NCBI RefSeq assembly: GCF_932526225.1
Contig: NC_064035.1
Span: 14,806,469-14,870,468, forward strand
Length of the DNA stretch: 64,000 bases
DNA from: Nematostella vectensis
Lineage: Eukaryota > Cnidaria > Anthozoa > Actiniaria > Edwardsiidae
Reading direction: 5' to 3'
The notes beneath the pieces were generated by a model. That model saw only the letters and a program-made list of their open reading frames with translations. It was not told the origin of the DNA and did no database searches. Below are positions 61,501 through 64,000 of the stretch, piece after piece. The number at the start of each line of letters is the position of its first letter. Within the stretch, counting starts at the first letter, position 1. A program made the translations under genes and the position numbers.

Positions 61501-63939
61501 GCTTAGATTCCGGCTCTGGTTCGCCAAGCAATTCTGGTGACTCGGCAATCGCTTTCGCCAGAGCCTGTGACATGGACTCCTCATCCATAGATGCAGCCTT
61601 AATGAGCAGCTTTTCGATATTTTTGGAAATTGGTCTTCTGGATGCTAAGAATCAATGACAAACAAAATTAGAAAATAAAATCAACTATAGTCTTATTTTT
61701 GGAAACAACTCTACCTTCCACAGTAAGTCGGGCAGTGGTGGTATCTGTCCCTGATGAATTTGTTGAGACGCATTTATACAAGCCCTCGTCCTCCACAGTA
61801 CAGTCCGTGATTTCTAGAGTCTGCCCCTCGTCATCGCTCATGATAGTATACCTTCCACCATCTGTTATGGGCTTATCTCCTCTTAACCACTCGTAAGTTG
61901 GATCAGGTCGACCGATGACGCGACATACAAAACGCGCAGTCTCTTTTTCTTGGATGAATTGGTCCCTTAGCTTACGGATGAATTCTGGGGGTTCACCTCG
62001 TTTCAGTGGAGTAGATTGTGCAACTGGGATGTCTTCCATACGCAGTGCTTCGTCGGACGTTGACTTGGGGCTGAAAGATACACAAAAGAATTAAGGCTTT
62101 TGTAATATTGTGTTACGAACAAAAGAACACATCTTACAGTGACATAGCGCCTTCTTGAATGGAGTCTTCGTCATCAAGTTCTGAAAAAAGACCATTCATT
62201 AGAATGTTTCCTCGCTAATTCAAGCAACGGGCCAAATGAAGCCCATACCTTTAACTTTGACTGTTGCAGAAGAGAAGTCTGTTCCAGACTTGTTCTTTGC
62301 GACGCATTTGTATCTCCCCTCATCCGTGAGTCGTACGTCTCGGATTGTCAAGCTCACTATTGTGAATCTTCCCTCTTGATCTTGTTCGAATCGTATCCTA
62401 CCACCCTCCAGGACCTCTCTGTCGTCCTTGTACCACTCAATGACGGGGGTTGGGTGGCCGATGATGGGTACAGATAGCTTGGTAGTAGTGCCAACGACTG
62501 TGATGACGCCTTTTAGCTCTTCTTGGAATCGCGGTGGCGATGCAACAACACTAGGTCTGCTTTTAGGAAGTTCTAAAATAATAAAAGCTCATATTTAGGG
62601 TTAAAGCGGAATAGACTCAATATGTTGTCTTTACAGCGCTGAGAGAGTACTGAGAGCACTATCCCTATAATTAATTAACTAACATTAACTACTAACCTTC
62701 AACAGTCAGATGTGCACTGGTTCCCGCCTTGCCTCCTACATTCGAGACTTCACACTTGTATATTCCAGCATCCGCCAACTTGCAGTCTTTGATGGTAAGA
62801 CTCTGAGCTCCTGCCACACTAGTGACCTCGTAACGTCCGTACGAAGCTAGGGGTTGGCCATCCTTGAACCAGGTGACGTAAGGCTTTGGTTGGCTGGTAG
62901 TGCGGCAGTTGAAACGCACTGACATCCCTTCGACAACGAAGCGATCTCGCAGACCAAGAACGATCTCTGGTTTGGGTATTTCAGTCTTAGGTTTAGATGG
63001 CTTGGACTCGAGTGGCCTTCTAAAAGGGTAAAGAGGAAATGCATTATTAAAATGCGCTGTCGAGATTGTTGTTAGTCAATAACGATACTTACGCGTCTAC
63101 AGCGTCGATGTCGCTTTCCTCGTCAGTATCAGGGTCTGTAAAATGATTACGAAATATTACAAATAAACATAATCAATAAAAAAGTAAGAGCTAGATAAGC
63201 TATCATAATCCAAGAGTATTTATAGTTGAACAAATCCGTCGCTTACGTTTGACGCTGATATCTGCAGTGCACACGTCTCTACCCGCAATGTTTCGGGCGA
63301 CTGCTTTGTAATGGCCGTCATCCTCTTCTGAAACGTCCTTTACAATTAGCGCGAAGTGGTCGCCGTCCTGCTCCATTTGGTACTTCTCACTCTTGATGAG
63401 CGGCTCATTGTCTCGGTACCAACGGACTTCGGGCACTGGTGAACCGACAATACGGCACTCTAATCGCGCTGTAGAACCCTCGATAACTTCCTGGTTCTTC
63501 AGCTTGACCGAGAAACGCGGAGAAATGCCTTCAAACTCTGGCTCCATCTCAGCTGCGAGTTTACAAAAAAAACGCATATTAGGCGGACAAACACTTAAGA
63601 TGTGATCACAATAGAAGGGAAACATGTTTGCTATTGACCTTGTTCTATTATCCTGGGTAGGCCATCCCATTATAATTATTTTATAATTCTTTGATATAAC
63701 GACAACTCTGACCACATTTTCGCACTACTAACATCTCCTTGGTCGTAAATACTTACGAAGAACATTAAGGTAAGCCTTGCTTTCCACGGTTCCATATTTG
63801 TTACTGACGACAAATGTATACGGTCCCCCATCCGCTACCTTCACGTTGGAGATATTCATAGCGTACAGGTCTTCATCGTGTTCAAATGTGTGTCGCGGCC
63901 AATCAGATGAGATCAAACGGTCATCCTTATACCATTCCA
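28825..63939 (-). CDS. Giant obscurin/UNC-89/MLCK-like Ig-SH3-RhoGEF-triple-kinase gene (5' end beyond the window)
   Basis: About 50 exons on the minus strand, read right to left, join in phase. Order: 11 Ig domains, SH3, SH3, DH-PH, linker, SH3, Ig, Ig, kinase A, calmodulin-type tail, Ig, kinase B, calmodulin-type tail, kinase C, TGA at 28825. Ig exons mostly have phase-1 ends, as in titin-family genes. The Ig/SH3/RhoGEF/kinase combination is known from obscurin and UNC-89, sarcomere M-line scaffolds that bind titin-like proteins and signal through Rho. SPEG and MLCK are related kinase/Ig proteins. It differs in having three kinases and three SH3 domains. Domain entries below give exon positions. 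The gene could be several overlapping transcription units: an internal ATG exon at 48387-48396 and a stop at 35389 would make shorter proteins. The B-to-C joint is the least certain. Confidence 0.85.
29870..30105. repeat. 15-bp minisatellite in a kinase C intron
   Basis: About 15 imperfect units of CCCCATGTCTACCGT lie between the DFG exon (30203-30320) and the APE exon (29732-29807). The unit is a multiple of three, so spurious frames are open on both strands. The neighbouring coding exon contains a matching CTCCCCATGTCTACTCT at about 30237. Confidence 0.9.
30776..30845. repeat. CGTAGCCAGGAT-type repeat with 18-G run
   Basis: ACGTAGCCAGGATTTGCTGG is followed by G-rich DNA with 18 consecutive G (30810-30827), inside a 100-bp intron between kinase C exons. 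It shares its start with the 12757 repeat. Confidence 0.55.
31562..35388 (-). other. Intron (or intergenic) between kinases B and C
   Basis: It contains a G-rich tandem repeat (31685-32020), a 16-G run (33090-33105) and AT-palindromic DNA at about 33526-33560. No exon or gene is recognised. Whether it is intron depends on the B-to-C joint. Confidence 0.5.
31685..32020. repeat. G-rich tandem repeat, two long units with subrepeats
   Basis: Units of about 125 bp carry GGCGGGTTGATCTTTAATAA, GATTTGGGTGGCTT and ACGGGATGGGAAGGCATTTG. Each contains shorter imperfect repeats. It lies just upstream of the first kinase C exon. Confidence 0.75.
35389..37334 (-). CDS. Ig plus kinase B (MLCK-like), one 1.94-kb exon
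   Basis: A single exon encodes an Ig (SAARFECQITGNPEPEVEWY, GEYKVVAENRHG), an acidic linker (SDDESASDAESDISEEESED), and a full kinase: LGKGRFGVV, FAAKFIK, HLDLKPEN, LIDFGLARK, FGTPEFVAPEVL, DMWSIGVIAYVLLSGLSPF, EHPWL. The tail TDRLKAFTARRKWKKALTAI matches the MLCK calmodulin-binding segment, then comes a Gly-rich and a long Ser/Pro/Lys/Glu-rich region. The frame ends in TAG at 35389-35391. A GTTAGG donor at 35393 overlaps that stop and in phase 1 would join kinase C. Kinase A, its closest relative here, is split over many exons, so the lack of introns is striking. All catalytic residues are present. Confidence 0.88.
37335..41387 (-). other. 4-kb intron between kinases A and B
   Basis: It contains a degenerate three-copy tandem repeat (40801-41255) and a 12-G run (40654-40665). 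No exon is recognised. Confidence 0.55.
40801..41255. repeat. Three-copy tandem repeat of about 150 bp
   Basis: TTTAACAGTGTGTAG starts copies at about 40811, 40969 and 41118. Each continues through ATGAATAAGTA, ACTAGT and ATACCGATCTTGGATAC-like blocks. Copies have drifted by small indels. Confidence 0.8.
41388..41900 (-). CDS. Kinase A regulatory tail with calmodulin-binding-type helix
   Basis: Exons 41900-41826 and 41661-41388. They encode LSTDNLKKFLARRRWQ then KTANALRALSRLGSM, closely matching the MLCK autoinhibitory and calmodulin-binding pattern (ARRKWQKTGxAVRAIGRLSSM). A Gly/Ala/Pro-rich stretch and Ser/Arg-rich GRRSPTLSGRRSPVNRER follow. The donor GACGC, then GTGAGT, leaves phase 1 and pairs with the acceptor at 37334 (C plus AC gives His). 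Reading on without splicing meets a stop at 41308. Confidence 0.82.
42368..45089 (-). CDS. Kinase A (MLCK-like Ser/Thr kinase domain), nine exons
   Basis: Exons 45089-44978, 44592-44392, 43899-43761, 43411-43282, 43007-42959, 42878-42852 (27 nt), 42707-42555, 42413-42368 join in phase and continue to the 41900 exon. All catalytic landmarks are present: glycine loop LGKGKFGVV, Lys in LAAKFIR, HLDLKPEN catalytic loop, LIDFGMAH magnesium loop, CGTPEFVAPEVL, DMWSIGVIAYVLSGLSPF, and GHEWLK closing helix. This is the MLCK/titin/DAPK type with HLD instead of HRD. It should be an active Ser/Thr kinase held in check by the following tail. Confidence 0.88.
43440..43760. repeat. Degenerate repeat in a kinase A intron
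   Basis: The segment AACTTATGCAAGTGGTGTAT then CTCTACGCCTGACTCAGTGT appears in related forms two to three times, with TGTATATAGTCTAA-like blocks between. It abuts the exon at 43761. Confidence 0.65.
43892..44028. repeat. 43-bp triplication that copies a splice acceptor
   Basis: Three units (43892, 43935, 43978) of CGGACACGCTGGAAAAGAAT plus 23 bp. Read on the minus strand each contains TTCTTTTCCAG followed by the first eight exon bases CGTGTCCG. The true exon (43899-43761) uses the last acceptor. The other two are potential decoy acceptors. Confidence 0.9.
44593..44977 (-). other. Kinase A intron with pyrimidine-rich plus strand
   Basis: The span 44640-44790 is strongly CT-rich on the plus strand (purine-rich in the transcript). 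No exon is seen. Confidence 0.5.
46137..46424 (-). CDS. Ig domain immediately before kinase A
   Basis: The exon encodes GGKITLTCLISGNPVPTATW, FRGDEELKSGGRIHIE and RDEGEYELVVKNDGGED, ending VKLTVDDDS. The second cysteine is Leu (YELVV). The donor TCAG, then GTGACA, gives phase 1 and joins the acidic exon at 45089. Confidence 0.8.
48387..48396 (-). CDS. Alternative first coding exon (Met-Ser-Asp) of a short kinase isoform
   Basis: ATGTCGGATG is followed by a consensus donor GTAAGT, leaving phase 1. Exactly that phase is needed to splice to the Ig exon at 46424, giving MSD-APAKVDQ. The product would be an Ig plus kinase A protein, like short MLCK or obscurin kinase isoforms. A start this small can arise by chance; the fit of donor, phase and nearby CCAAT box is what supports it. 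Confidence 0.45.
48400..48512 (-). promoter_or_regulatory. Candidate internal promoter with CCAAT box
   Basis: About 110 bp upstream of the 48396 ATG the minus strand reads GACCAATCAGA (48501-48511), a CCAAT box. An AT-rich GAGTTATTTTTC lies about 40 bp further down and a CTCTCGCT-type pyrimidine stretch near the expected start. Suggestive only. Confidence 0.35.
49212..49231 (+). repeat. Poly-G run (20 G)
   Basis: The longest of the plus-strand G tracts; it lies in a giant-gene intron. Confidence 0.9.
49264..49370. repeat. 49-bp tandem duplication
   Basis: TTGTCTCCAAGACGTGCATG occurs at 49273 and again 49 bp later, with identical following sequence to ATGCAC. It lies in the intron between two Ig exons. 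Confidence 0.9.
49924..50205 (-). CDS. Ig domain exon upstream of the kinase region
   Basis: One phase-1 exon encodes a complete I-set Ig: VGDPVRLQCRVEGEPEPEIE, WLVDGDKIKEGSRF and EDEGEYTCRASNPAG, ending ELIVD. Both cysteines and the W are present. It joins SH3-3 upstream and the kinase-A Ig downstream. Confidence 0.85.
50206..52341 (-). other. Intron of the giant gene
   Basis: This 2.1-kb intron holds a long A run (50453-50470), AT-rich DNA and a weak GGCGCGCACCCAGGATTGG repeat start at about 52073. No exon is seen. Confidence 0.6.
52342..52651 (-). CDS. SH3 domain 3 of the giant gene
   Basis: A single exon encodes EVLISRGEPVRVLRSGKDLF, FVQTTGDDN and EGWVPASWLV, an SH3 core with the GWVP landmark, then an acidic Ser-rich tail. 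An SH3 after DH-PH is typical of TRIO/kalirin rather than obscurin, which carries it before DH. The donor (CCAG, then GTAAAT) gives phase 1, matching the next Ig exon 2.1 kb away. Confidence 0.8.
53365..53558 (-). CDS. Pro/Ser/Thr-rich linker exon between PH and SH3-3
   Basis: This 194-nt exon fits by phase after 53711 and before 52651. It encodes an unstructured-looking segment with IPIKPTEDPSSP and ITPPDSPQPPENS. The proline-rich end may be an SH3 ligand within the same protein; that is inference. Confidence 0.7.
53711..56005 (-). CDS. DH-PH RhoGEF module of the giant gene
   Basis: DH exons: 56005-55939, 55805-55702, 55632-55569, 55472-55380, 55302-55210, 54993-54943, 54870-54790. PH exons: 54680-54639, 54533-54399, 53958-53848, 53777-53711. 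DH landmarks are LIDELIESERQYVEDLKYVV (first conserved helix), FFANIRDICEFHE, VRPI-like TRPIVNELL, and YLLKPSQRLHEYRRVL, the helix typical of Dbl GEFs. PH landmarks are LFWEERARGKGKERDLFLFE, KRKEGGRKYICKNVL and the closing helix SEWSKEAWVYDLKKLL. Dbl-family proteins load GTP on Rho GTPases; in obscurin the target is RhoA-class. Specificity cannot be read here. Confidence 0.87.
56104..56996 (-). CDS. Tandem SH3 domains 1 and 2 of the giant gene
   Basis: Exons 56996-56923 (linker GPEFKPIKGVQKPERK), 56839-56643 (SH3-1), 56514-56487 (28-nt linker exon) and 56336-56104 (SH3-2). SH3-1 shows LKLYTATSDF, FLQKGDHVEVLD and GFVRANCLEK. SH3-2 shows VSVCNFTPRN, GELGIREGDVIDVLDDN, TWLVASET and GAVGWVPAFYLEP, with the canonical ALYDY-like start, W and P-x-(F/Y) landmarks. 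SH3 domains bind proline-rich peptides, and here they lie just N-terminal of the RhoGEF, as the single SH3 of UNC-89 and obscurin does. SH3-1 lacks the usual GW pair (VRR, GFV), so it may bind atypically. Confidence 0.85.
57130..63939 (-). CDS. Eleven-Ig array of the giant gene
   Basis: Ig (I-set) exons: 63939-63757 (second half of a domain whose start is off-window), 63552-63247, 63019-62697, 62572-62249, 62070-61715, 61644-61338 plus 61216-60996, 60436-60297 plus 60044-59897, 59625-59324, 58766-58404, 58111-57737, 57600-57368 plus 57259-57130. Linker exons are 63135-63093, 62180-62138, 60798-60688 and 59822-59789. Each Ig shows the C-W-(L/I)-D.(G/A).Y.C pattern, for example LECRIVGSPVPEVRWYRD and DDGHYKAVARN. 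Acidic linkers such as EEDELDAEPTEVEPAPAEP separate domains. A few domains, such as the GHYKAVARN one, lack the second Cys. Such arrays act as elastic spacers and protein docking sites in muscle. Confidence 0.85.
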
Positions 63940-64000
63940 CTAAAGAAAGTAGGTAGATACAGAAATATGATAACCGTGATAACGCCAGTCGCCGATAAGA

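Overview
This is nuclear DNA of an animal. Genes are split by many short GT-AG introns, and the families present (TRAF, FAM43-like PTB, a giant Ig/SH3/RhoGEF/kinase muscle-type protein) are metazoan. Compact introns, AT-rich intergenic DNA, small inverted-repeat elements, long poly-G runs and many minisatellites suggest a non-bilaterian, most likely an anthozoan cnidarian such as a sea anemone. The species is an inference, not something the sequence proves.

Layout. 1-1.4 kb: last exon of ribulose-5-phosphate 3-epimerase (+). 2.3-12.1 kb: a complete six-exon TRAF-type RING/zinc-finger/MATH gene (-), whose introns carry several fold-back elements. 12.8-14.45 kb: a 5'-truncated, decayed LINE. 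14.6-21.1 kb: a six-exon, 505-aa gene (-) with gasdermin-like N-terminal features, with two large minisatellites (34-bp and 33-bp units) in its introns. 23.6-24.55 kb: an intronless FAM43-like PTB-domain gene (+). 24.6-28.8 kb: intergenic, with copies of a dispersed repeat.

28.8 kb to the right edge and beyond (-): one giant obscurin/UNC-89/MLCK-like gene. From N to C terminus (right to left) the window encodes eleven Ig domains, two SH3 domains, DH-PH RhoGEF, a third SH3, two Ig domains, kinase A (MLCK-like, with calmodulin-type tail), Ig plus kinase B (MLCK-like, with calmodulin-type tail, all in one 1.94-kb exon), and kinase C (TRIO/obscurin-like). Every exon boundary was joined by hand and the reading phases agree throughout, with one ambiguous joint between kinases B and C. 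Three kinase domains in one such gene, a single-exon kinase module beside a heavily split one, a stop codon overlapping the splice donor between B and C, and an internal CCAAT-box promoter candidate with its own ATG exon are the most notable features.

Exon coordinates come from reading splice consensus and phase by eye. No alignment, HMM search or transcript data were available.
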